From Halobacteriales archaeon SW_9_67_25 (GTDB lineage: Archaea; Halobacteriota; Halobacteria; Halobacteriales; Haloarculaceae): a DNA stretch of 5,755 nt. A program made the position numbers and the translations under genes. The notes beneath the pieces are model-generated. The model was given only the letters and a program-made list of their open reading frames with translations. It was not told where the DNA came from and did no database searches. Below are positions 1 to 5,011 of this stretch, in pieces. How positions within the stretch are numbered: position 1 is the stretch's first letter; each line of letters starts with the position of its first letter. The DNA lies in NCBI GenBank assembly GCA_003022745.1, contig PXSU01000115.1, positions 1 to 5,755 of the forward strand, read 5' to 3'.

Positions 1-1100
1 TCCGTCTGCTCCGTGGATAGCTCACCGGCTTTCTGCACGAACCGGTTCTGCTGGTCTGTGTCGAAGTCGTACAGGAGTTCGCCGACCATCCGCTGGGTCT
101 TCCACTTCGTGCCCTTCTCCGTGTTCCATCGCGTTTCGTACTCGACGAGCTTCGCCCGTGAAACGTCCCCGGTGTCGAGCGCGTCAATGACGACGTCGGC
201 AGCCATCACGGCCGACTCCATGCCCGGTCGAATCCCTTCACCGAACAGCGGGTTGATGCTCGAAACCGCATCGCCCACGGCCACTACTCCGTCGCCAGCC
301 CGCCGGTTGATCGAGTTGTCCGAGATCGCTTGCCCGGCATGAATCGCCTGGATGTCGTCGACACTCCACCGGTCGTCGCTGTCGATCCACTGCTGCAGGT
401 AGTCGTCGATCCCGCCGTCGTGGGCCGGTCTGTGGCGCTCGTAGAGGTTAGTCACCCAACAGACACCGATTTTGAACACGCCGTCACCGGCCGGGAAGAC
501 CCAGGCGTACCCGCCGGGCGCGTACCTGTGATCGAACCGGAACAGCATCGAATCACTCTCGAACGACCCCGTAACCTGGTATTCTTTGCCGATACCGCGC
601 TGTGCCGCATCCGGGTTCCACATGCCCAACTCGCTGGTCAACACGCCTGCAGGTCCCGTCGCGTCGACCACGATATCGCCCCGGAATTCTCGCAGCTGGC
701 CACCCTGCCGGGCGCGAACACCCACGACGGCGCTACCGTTCGTAATCGGTTCTACCACCCTCGCTTCAGTTTCGATTGCCACGCCGTGGCCCTGCGCGTC
801 CTCGCCCAGATACGCGACAAACGCGGGGAAATCGAGTACGTAATTCGGGATTGCTAATCGGGACGTGGCGTCCGGACCCTCGAAGACAACGTCGGGACTC
901 GAATCCATCACCACGCTGTCGGGAATGTCGAACCCCTCAACGACTTGGTGGAACGTTCCCCCTGTCGATTTGTCGTTATCCGCGAGTTCTTCGTTGCGCT
1001 CCAGCACCACGACCGAGTACTCCGAACGCCGGCCCAGCTCGCGAGCGAACTGGAGCCCAGCGGGGCCACCCCCGGCGACGACGACATCGAAGTTCGGCAT
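1..1100 (-). CDS. Geranylgeranyl-reductase-family FAD-dependent oxidoreductase (C-terminus outside window)
   Basis: The ATG is at 1100-1098, and the frame stays open for 366 codons to the left edge with no stop, so the C-terminus is missing. The N-terminus has a Rossmann FAD-binding motif (VVAGGGPAG, glycines 10, 12 and 15), followed by an acidic residue (E34, in VVVLERN) placed to bind the FAD ribose. A second FAD motif, GDAVSSINPLFGEGI, begins at G276-D277 and is typical of the geranylgeranyl reductase / PHBH-like flavoprotein group. Other family-like stretches are STGGTF, YVLDFPAF and SDNSINRR. Members of this group saturate isoprenoid chains, for example those of archaeal ether lipids, at the membrane surface. 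Haloarchaea carry several paralogues, and substrates of most are not established, so the exact lipid or carotenoid substrate is uncertain. The gene diverges from the ligase at 1209 and shares a 108-base intergenic region with it. It appears intact as far as it can be read. Confidence 0.88.
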   Translation of the reverse strand, partial: MPNFDVVVAGGGPAGLQFARELGRRSEYSVVVLERNEELADNDKSTGGTFHQVVEGFDIPDSVVMDSSPDVVFEGPDATSRLAIPNYVLDFPAFVAYLGEDAQGHGVAIETEARVVEPITNGSAVVGVRARQGGQLREFRGDIVVDATGPAGVLTSELGMWNPDAAQRGIGKEYQVTGSFESDSMLFRFDHRYAPGGYAWVFPAGDGVFKIGVCWVTNLYERHRPAHDGGIDDYLQQWIDSDDRWSVDDIQAIHAGQAISDNSINRRAGDGVVAVGDAVSSINPLFGEGIRPGMESAVMAADVVIDALDTGDVSRAKLVEYETRWNTEKGTKWKTQRMVGELLYDFDTDQQNRFVQKAGELSTEQT

Positions 1101-1173
1101 TCTCTGCTAGGAACCTCGCCACGACAGAAAGAGTAGATTTCGGTTGCAGGCAGCGACGAAGTCTGCCAATGGG

Positions 1174-1182
1174 AATATTTTA
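1174..1182 (+). promoter_or_regulatory. Probable TATA box of the glutamate-cysteine ligase gene
   Basis: AATATTTTA stands out in GC-rich surroundings. Its centre is about 31 bases before the ATG at 1209. With the usual archaeal spacing, transcription would start near 1205, giving an almost leaderless mRNA. No separate, well-spaced ribosome binding site is visible; the only purine run (GGGGAG) touches the ATG. The divergent oxidoreductase at 1100 has only a weak AT-rich candidate, around 1131-1140. Confidence 0.55.
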
Positions 1183-1208
1183 GCCGGCCCGGCGACAAGA
1201 CCGGGGAG

Positions 1209-2243
1209 ATGGAGGGCGGCGACGCCGACGCGTTCGACCGGACGGGCACGCTGGGTATCGAGGAGGAGTTTTTCGTCGTCGACAGTGCCGGTCGTCCGAC
1301 CGCCGGGACAGACGAACTCGTCTACGGGTCCGACCCGCCCGACTTGCTGGCAGACAGGCTCGACCACGAACTGTTCAAGTGTGTCATCGAGACCCAGACC
1401 CCGCTGATCGAGTCAATCGGGGCGGCCGCCGAGCACGTACACGCCGTCAGGAACGCACTCCTCGACCACGCCAGCGCACACGGTTACCGGATCGCTGCCG
1501 CGGGGTTGCATCCCCTCGCACGGTGGCGCGAACTCGAGCACGCCGAGAAGCCGCGCTACCGGTCACAGCTAGACCGCATCCAGTACCCCCAGCACCGCAA
1601 CACCACCGCGGGCGTGCACGTCCACGTCGGCGTCGACGACCCGGACAAGGCCGTCTGGATCGCGAACGAACTCCGGTGGCACCTGCCCGTGATGCTCGCC
1701 CTCTCGGCCAATTCCCCGTACTGGAACGGCTTCGATACCGGACTCCAGTCGGCCCGGGCGAAGATTTTCGAGGGGCTGCCCAACACGGGGATGCCGACGA
1801 CGTTCGCCTCCTTCGAGGAGTTCGAGCGGTTCGAGCGGCGCATGCTCGAAACGGGGTCGATCAACGACCGCGGCGAACTGTGGTACGACGTGCGGCCACA
1901 CACCGGCCACGGGACCGTCGAGGTGCGCACCCCGGACGGCCAGGCCGACCCCGAGGTGGTACTCGCGTTCGTCAGGTACACCCGCGCCCTCGTGGCGGAC
2001 CTGAGCGCCCGGTACGACGACGGCGAGACGGGCTCGCGCCACCGGCGTGAGTTGCTCGACGAGAACAAGTGGCGCGCGATGCGACACGGCCACGACGCAA
2101 TTGCGGGACTTGTACGACCGCGAGAGCGGGGCGAGCCGGCAGCGTCGCATCCGGGACGAGCGTGGCACCGACGCGCTCGCCGCGGCACTCGTGGTCGACG
2201 GGGAGTGACACCCCCGACCGTCCGGGGCCGGCCCCGCGTCTGA
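1209..2243 (+). CDS. gshA: Glutamate-cysteine ligase (GshA / carboxylate-amine ligase family), frame altered near the C-terminus
   Basis: This enzyme joins glutamate and cysteine with ATP to make gamma-glutamylcysteine, the thiol haloarchaea use in place of glutathione; the activity has been shown for GshA of Haloferax volcanii. Visible family motifs are GIEEEF (16-21, nucleotide/metal site), [13 protein letters not shown] (53-65), AGLHP (98-102), [13 protein letters not shown] (129-141), SANSPYWNG (167-175), [10 protein letters not shown] (221-230), the glutamate-bearing [11 protein letters not shown] (235-245) and [13 protein letters not shown] (285-297). After residue 297 (base 2099) the frame turns into Arg/Pro/Gly-rich sequence with no family character and stops at 2243. 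The expected tail lies in another frame at 2101-2208. As written, the product is 344 residues with about 47 foreign residues at its end. The catalytic core is complete, so partial activity is possible, but I expect a damaged gene or a sequence error. The ATG at 1209 is chosen because family similarity begins at once and the TATA box fits it. Confidence 0.87.
   Translation: MEGGDADAFDRTGTLGIEEEFFVVDSAGRPTAGTDELVYGSDPPDLLADRLDHELFKCVIETQTPLIESIGAAAEHVHAVRNALLDHASAHGYRIAAAGLHPLARWRELEHAEKPRYRSQLDRIQYPQHRNTTAGVHVHVGVDDPDKAVWIANELRWHLPVMLALSANSPYWNGFDTGLQSARAKIFEGLPNTGMPTTFASFEEFERFERRMLETGSINDRGELWYDVRPHTGHGTVEVRTPDGQADPEVVLAFVRYTRALVADLSARYDDGETGSRHRRELLDENKWRAMRHGHDAIAGLVRPRERGEPAASHPGRAWHRRARRGTRGRRGVTPPTVRGRPRV
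2101..2208 (+). pseudogene. Displaced C-terminal segment of the glutamate-cysteine ligase
   Basis: Reading from 2101 in the frame one base ahead of the ligase ORF gives [20 protein letters not shown] and 15 more residues, ending VVDGE at a TGA (2206-2208). This resembles the usual end of haloarchaeal GshA proteins in composition, charge and motif ([11 protein letters not shown]). Joining it directly to residue 297 gives about 332 residues. From memory, family members are about 350-360 residues, with an acidic stretch between the GHDA and [12 protein letters not shown] motifs that is not present here. A deletion of 3n+2 bases at about 2099-2101 would explain both the lost stretch and the frame change. 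The frame change is directly visible; the size of the deletion is inferred. Confidence 0.7.
2223..2236. repeat. 14-base perfect palindrome after the ligase gene
   Basis: CGGGGCCGGCCCCG is a perfect palindrome 14 bases after the ligase's displaced stop (2208). It overlaps the end of the frameshifted ORF. In RNA it could fold into a short GC hairpin. The nearest T-run (2262-2266) is about 25 bases further on, so a hairpin-type terminator is doubtful. In DNA this GC-rich this may be chance. Confidence 0.35.
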
Positions 2244-2260
2244 CGGCCCGCCAGCCAAGG

Positions 2261-2268
2261 GTTTTTAA
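2261..2268 (+). promoter_or_regulatory. Probable TATA box of the winged-helix regulator gene
   Basis: GTTTTTAA lies with its centre about 38 bases before the ATG at 2303 and is the only AT-rich stretch in the 94-base gap. The predicted transcription start is near 2291-2292, leaving a leader of about 11 bases without an obvious Shine-Dalgarno sequence. The same T-run could also help end transcripts from the ligase gene. Confidence 0.5.
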
Positions 2269-2302
2269 CAGGCAGTCGCTTTCGTCCGTCTAGAGACGAC
2301 AC

Positions 2303-2920
2303 ATGTCTGCCGACGATACTTCAGAGAGGAAACACGACGCGGGTAGCGTCGATGGCAGCGCCGAGGGGACCCAGCGGGACGTCAGAGAACGGATCGAGCG
2401 GGAGGCCGACCGCGCGATGGAGCAGTTCGACGAGAGTTTCGTCGACCTGCTCTCGTGGGTGCTGGACACCGAGACGCGTGCGCGTATCTACGTCCACCTG
2501 CGGCAAAACCCCGACAGCACGAGCGAGGAGGTTGCCGAGGGCACCGGCCTCTATCCGAGTACCGTCCGGGAGGCGCTGGCCGAACTCCACGAGGAGGGGA
2601 AGGTGACCCGGAGCAAACGCGAGAGTGGCGGCGCCGGAAACAACCCCTTCGAGTACAGCGCCATGGCGCCGAGCGACCTCGTCGGCGAGATAGTCGAGGA
2701 CGTCCAGGATCAGCTCAACACCGTGTGTAACCTCGACAGAGTCCTCGACGGCGTCGGCGACAGCGACGACGAACCCGTCACGATCACCGTCGAGGGGGAA
2801 GCCGGCGAGAGCGACACAGAGCAGGACCAGAAGAGCGAGGGAGCGGGAACCGAAGGCGAAGAGAACGACGCGGACGGAGAGGAATCCGAAGGGAGCGACG
2901 GCGAAGAACACCGGGAGTAG
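2303..2920 (+). CDS. Winged helix-turn-helix transcriptional regulator with long acidic C-terminal tail
   Basis: The product is 205 residues and very acidic. Residues 1-30 look disordered. Residues 28-52 form a charged, probably helical segment (ERIEREADRAMEQFDESFVD). Residues 53-108 make a winged helix: a helix ending in RARIYVHLRQNP, the turn STSEEVAEGTGL, a recognition helix (YPSTVREALAELHEEG, 84-99) and a basic wing (KVTRSKRESGGAG). A helix near 124-148 (SDLVGEIVEDVQDQLNTVCNL) may mediate dimerisation. From about residue 152 to the end there is an Asp/Glu/Ser/Gly tail with no hydrophobic core. The fold fits the ArsR/TrmB-like regulators widespread in haloarchaea. Target and ligand cannot be read from the sequence. 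The single cysteine (142) gives little reason to call it a thiol sensor, although it follows a thiol-biosynthesis gene. It has its own promoter and converges with the next minus-strand gene across 15 bases. Confidence 0.85.
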   Translation: MSADDTSERKHDAGSVDGSAEGTQRDVRERIEREADRAMEQFDESFVDLLSWVLDTETRARIYVHLRQNPDSTSEEVAEGTGLYPSTVREALAELHEEGKVTRSKRESGGAGNNPFEYSAMAPSDLVGEIVEDVQDQLNTVCNLDRVLDGVGDSDDEPVTITVEGEAGESDTEQDQKSEGAGTEGEENDADGEESEGSDGEEHRE

Positions 2921-2935
2921 CGGCGGGCACTCCGG

Positions 2936-3166
2936 TCACCACCCTGGTGGGTCGAGTCCGGCGGCGTCGAGTACAGCGACGAGCCCGCCCACGTACAGTG
3001 CTGCCGCGAGCGTCGCCCGCTTGGAGCGGTCGGACTCGGGGAGCGCCGAGAGGAAGACGTCGGCCGCACGGGAACGCGCCTCCGTCGAGAACCCCAGGCG
3101 GTCCGCCGCCTCGTTGAGGTCCGCGAGCCACTGTTCGTTGTCGCGCTCGTCGCTGGCCCGGTACAC
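2936..3166 (-). CDS. Small TFIIB/cyclin-like protein, apparently shortened
   Basis: I read this from the GTG at 3166-3164, which gives 76 residues. An ATG lies 26 codons upstream (3244), but it would overlap the neighbouring gene and add Arg/Pro-rich sequence with no domain character. Residues 10-62 look like a single cyclin-type helical repeat as in transcription factor B: NEQWLADLNEAADRLGF, then STEARSRAADVFLSALPESD, then RSKRATLAAALYVGGLVA. The end, VLDAAGLDPPGW, follows directly. From memory, haloarchaeal proteins of this kind run to about 100-105 residues and carry a helix-turn-helix segment between the LVA and the AGL-P-W end. That segment seems to be missing here by an in-frame loss of about 25-28 codons near 2975. 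There is no TFIIB zinc ribbon, so this is not a general TFB. The role is unknown. It lies 38 bases after the stop of the broken gene upstream and may share its transcript. Confidence 0.6.
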   Translation of the reverse strand: MYRASDERDNEQWLADLNEAADRLGFSTEARSRAADVFLSALPESDRSKRATLAAALYVGGLVAVLDAAGLDPPGW

Positions 3167-3204
3167 GTCCCGGGGTAGGACAGCCGACCGCAAGTGCGTT
3201 GTGC

Positions 3205-3793
3205 CTACGCGAGTTCGAGTTCCGGGTCGTGGCGCCGGAGCCACTCGCGCTCGACGGGCTGGGGGAGGAACCGCCGGGCGTAGTAACGCTGGAGGTCGGC
3301 GAGCAGGTCGGGGTCGGCCGCCGCCGCCCGCGACAGCCTGAAGGCCTCGAAGTCCCGACCGGTCGCCAGTTGTTCGTGGCTCGTGAACAGCGCCGACGCG
3401 ATGTCGCCCAGCACGTCCTCGAAGGCGTCGCCGTAGACGGTGCTGCCTGCGTCGACGAGAGAGAACGCTGCCTCCCTGAACCGGGTCGAAAGCGTGTCGA
3501 TGTTCTCGACCCAGGACCCGACGTGTCGACGGAGGTGCTCGCGTTCCTCGGGTGTGTCGGCGTGCGTGACGCCGTGGACGTGGACACCCTGGCCGTCGAC
3601 CGTGACCGTGGTCCCCGGCAGTCCCTCCGGTGGCGGGGAACTGGCGAGTTCACGGCCGCGGAGGTCGTACCACTCCGCTTTGGCCTCGAAGTAAGCCTCG
3701 TGCTCGTCGGCGGTACCGGTCAGAGAGTTCCTCGGCAGCCCGGAACGCCGCGAGTCGCTCGCGGTCGGCCGGCGTCAGCGTCTCGGCAGTCAC
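3205..3793 (-). pseudogene. Unrecognised acidic haloarchaeal protein, broken by a +1 frameshift
   Basis: A GTG at 3793-3791 opens a frame reading VTAETLTPADRERLAAFRAA, then EELSD. Read on without a shift, it soon turns Arg/Gly-rich and stops. If one base is skipped at 3718 (a C on the minus strand, in GACCGGTACC), the frame continues as GTADEHEAYFEAKAEWYDLR and stays open to the TAG at 3207-3205. The restored protein would have 195 residues. It has an N-terminal charged helix, a segment with VTVDGQGVHVHGVTHADTPE (near 60-80), a helical region around STRFREAAFSLVDAG, and a C-terminal half with LFTSHEQLATGRDFEAF and FLPQPVEREWLRRHDPELEL. I cannot assign a function. The histidine-rich VHVHGVTHAD stretch recalls the N-terminus of TraB/PrgY-like proteins, but that is weak. 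A lone 69-residue ORF (3414-3205) is just its C-terminus. The gene has a well-placed TATA box, so it looks like a recently broken gene or a one-base sequence error. Confidence 0.68.
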
Positions 3794-3820
3794 ACTCTCC
3801 GAGTAGGGTCTCGCAACACA

Positions 3821-3828
3821 AATATACC
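3821..3828 (-). promoter_or_regulatory. Probable TATA box of the broken minus-strand gene
   Basis: On the minus strand this reads GGTATATT, with its centre about 31 bases before the GTG at 3793. The expected transcription start near 3797 would make the mRNA essentially leaderless, which supports the GTG as the true start. It overlaps the left arm of the 13-base inverted repeat, so a protein bound there would compete with TBP/TFB. Confidence 0.6.
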
Positions 3829-3903
3829 GGTGGACGGACGCAATGATATATTCATCCCCAGAGAGACGGGCTGGGAAGTATCAAACATTACGTCCACCGG
3901 TAT
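3824..3903. repeat. Perfect 13-base inverted repeat with 54-base spacer
   Basis: The left arm ATACCGGTGGACG (3824-3836) is the exact reverse complement of the right arm CGTCCACCGGTAT (3891-3903). Each arm contains the self-complementary ACCGGT. The left arm overlaps the TATA box of the minus-strand gene. The right arm ends 31 bases before the tRNA TATA box. Between the arms is the AT-rich ATGATATATTCAT (3843-3855), itself a partial palindrome. A pair of regulator sites is one reading. A stem with a long loop in RNA, or the ends of a tiny non-autonomous element, are others. No target-site duplication is visible outside the arms. Confidence 0.6.
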
Positions 3904-3934
3904 GGCTGGGCCGGGATGGTACCGTCTCGGGTGG

Positions 3935-3942
3935 TTTATTAT
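3935..3942 (+). promoter_or_regulatory. Probable TATA box for the tRNA-Leu transcript
   Basis: TTTATTAT is a good archaeal TATA match in GC-rich flanks. The predicted transcription start is near 3965, leaving a 5' leader of about 39 bases before the tRNA. Because the CitE-like gene begins 3 bases after the tRNA, this is probably its main promoter too. Confidence 0.6.
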
Positions 3943-3970
3943 CGTGCCGGCCGAATCACTCGACCACGAC

Positions 3971-4001
3971 GCGGGCGTCCCCCGCGGGACGCACGTCGTG
4001 C
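3971..4001 (+). other. Tandem small hairpins in the tRNA 5' leader
   Basis: CGTCCC (3976-3981) pairs with GGGACG (3986-3991) around a 4-base loop. Next to it GCAC (3991-3994) pairs with GTGC (3998-4001) around a 3-base loop. GCGGG (3971-3975) with CCCGC (3981-3985) is an alternative to the first. They would sit just before the RNase P cleavage site at 4003/4004. In DNA this GC-rich, such short stems can occur by chance. Confidence 0.35.
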
Positions 4002-4003
4002 GA

Positions 4004-4088
4004 GCGCGGGTAGCCGAGCCAGGCCAAAGGCGCAGCGCTTAGGACGCTGTCCCGTAGGGGTCCGCCGGTTCGAATCCGGTCCCGCGCA
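4004..4088 (+). tRNA. tRNA-Leu, anticodon UAG
   Basis: This 85-base class II tRNA has a perfect 7-bp acceptor stem (GCGCGGG, 4004-4010, with CCCGCGC, 4081-4087) and discriminator A at 4088. The D stem is GCC/GGC (4013-4015, 4029-4031). The anticodon stem is CAGCG/CGCTG around the loop CTTAGGA (4038-4044), giving TAG at 4040-4042, which reads CUA and probably other CUN leucine codons. The long variable arm (about 4050-4061, CCC/GGG around GTA) is typical of leucine tRNAs. The T arm has the loop TTCGAAT (4069-4075) on a 5-bp stem with one G-U pair. There is no intron, and CCA is not encoded. Confidence 0.97.
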
Positions 4089-4091
4089 TGT

Positions 4092-4931
4092 ATGGCACGC
4101 AGGAGCGTCCTGTTCTCGCCCGGCGACCAGCCCGGCCTGATGCGGAAGGCACCGGCGACCGGCGCTGACGTCGTGGTCTTCGACCTCGAGGACGCTGTCG
4201 CGTCCGACGCGAAGGCGACGGCCCGCGAGACGGTCGCCGACGTACTCGAGGATATCGACCCCGACTGCGAGGTCTGTGTGCGGGTCAACCCGACTGGTAT
4301 CGCGGCTGAGGACCTCTCTGTGGTGCTCTCGAAAACACTCCCGGACAGCGTCATGCTCCCGAAAGTCGACGGCGCGGACGATGTCGAAACACTCACAGGC
4401 CTGCTCGCCAAGTACGGCGCGGACCTGCCGGTGCTGGCACTGGTCGAATCGGCGGCGGGCGTCCTCCACGCCGAGTCGATCGCCGCCGCGGACGCGACCG
4501 ACGCGGTACTGTTCGGCGCAGAGGACCTCGCGGCAGAGGTGGGGGCCACCCGTACCGCCGAGGGGACCGAACTCCTCTATGCCCGCCAGCGGGTGGTCAC
4601 CGCGGCGGGCGCGGCGGGCATCGACGCCATCGACACGCTCTGGACCGACTTCGAGGACACCGAGGGGTTGCGAGCCGACACCGAACGTGGCATCGAGATG
4701 GGCTACGACGGGAAGATGGTCATCCATCCCAGCCAGGTGACGGTCGTCAACGAGGCGTTCACCCCGGCTCCCGAGCGCGTCGAGTGGGCCGAGCGGGTGC
4801 TGGATGCGCGCGACCGGGCCGCAAGCGAGGACCGCGGCGTCTTCGAGGTGGACGGCGAGATGATCGACGCCCCACTGGTCACACAGGCCGAACGGATTCT
4901 GGAGCGCAGTGTGGCCGCCGACGAGAACTGA
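4092..4931 (+). CDS. citE: CitE-like CoA-ester lyase (HpcH/HpaI aldolase / citrate lyase beta superfamily)
   Basis: The product is 279 residues, a usual length for this TIM-barrel family. Conserved stretches include RSVLFSPGD (4-12), ADVVVFDLEDAV (25-36), RVNP (64-67, R64 in the active site), LPKV (89-92), ALVESAAG (116-123, E119 a Mg2+ ligand), LFGAEDLAAE (140-149, D145 the second Mg2+ ligand) and GKMVIHPSQV (207-216). Members cleave or form CoA esters such as malyl-CoA, beta-methylmalyl-CoA or citramalyl-CoA; some relatives act as thioesterases. In haloarchaea, CitE-type proteins are known in the methylaspartate cycle, where beta-methylmalyl-CoA is split into glyoxylate and propionyl-CoA. 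Which reaction this copy performs cannot be told from sequence alone. It starts 3 bases after the tRNA-Leu and has no promoter of its own, so its mRNA probably arises by tRNA 3'-end processing. An overlapping ATG at 4088 is in another frame. Glutamate dehydrogenase follows 80 bases downstream. Confidence 0.9.
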   Translation: MARRSVLFSPGDQPGLMRKAPATGADVVVFDLEDAVASDAKATARETVADVLEDIDPDCEVCVRVNPTGIAAEDLSVVLSKTLPDSVMLPKVDGADDVETLTGLLAKYGADLPVLALVESAAGVLHAESIAAADATDAVLFGAEDLAAEVGATRTAEGTELLYARQRVVTAAGAAGIDAIDTLWTDFEDTEGLRADTERGIEMGYDGKMVIHPSQVTVVNEAFTPAPERVEWAERVLDARDRAASEDRGVFEVDGEMIDAPLVTQAERILERSVAADEN

Positions 4932-4980
4932 TCCCGACCACGGGGGGACACTCTGCACCGAAACGACACACTGGCGGTAC

Positions 4981-4989
4981 GTTTTTCCC
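4981..4989 (+). promoter_or_regulatory. Weak TATA-like element before glutamate dehydrogenase
   Basis: GTTTTTCCC is the only T-rich stretch in the 80-base gap. Its centre is about 27 bases before the ATG at 5012, which fits leaderless transcription. GTGAGG at 5005-5010 is a poor, very close Shine-Dalgarno match. Some readthrough from the CitE-like gene is also possible. Confidence 0.4.
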
Positions 4990-5011
4990 GTCGCTCGGTC
5001 AGGTGTGAGGT

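Noticed and set aside
13..1249. Plus-strand ORFs 13-342, 330-857, 776-1183 and minus ORF 908-1249 in the oxidoreductase region
   Set aside because: They overlap the 366-codon open frame of the flavoprotein, which shows two FAD motifs. None has domain character.
1379..2302. Long ORFs in other frames across the ligase gene (1379-2050 plus; 1569-2258 and 1556-2302 minus)
   Set aside because: They are Arg/Pro/Ser-rich or valine-rich translations opposite or beside a conserved gene, without domains or promoters. This is the usual shadow effect of GC-rich haloarchaeal codon use.
2784..3846. Long ORFs 2784-3653 (minus) and 3199-3846 (plus)
   Set aside because: Both cross the two minus-strand genes in wrong frames. 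They read as low-complexity Arg/Ser/Thr/Pro or Arg/Val sequence and overlap a convincing gene, TATA box and stop arrangement.
3830..4042. Small plus-strand ORF running from the inverted repeat into the tRNA
   Set aside because: It overlaps the tRNA and its promoter, has no ribosome binding site, and its composition is set by the non-coding sequence.
4050..4088. tRNA 3' end as an integration (att) site
   Set aside because: No second copy of the 3' end of the tRNA occurs in the window and no integrase gene is present.
3939..4958. 339-residue minus-strand ORF opposite the tRNA and the CitE-like gene
   Set aside because: It runs through the tRNA and opposite a gene with clear CitE catalytic motifs. 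Its translation has no recognisable family features.
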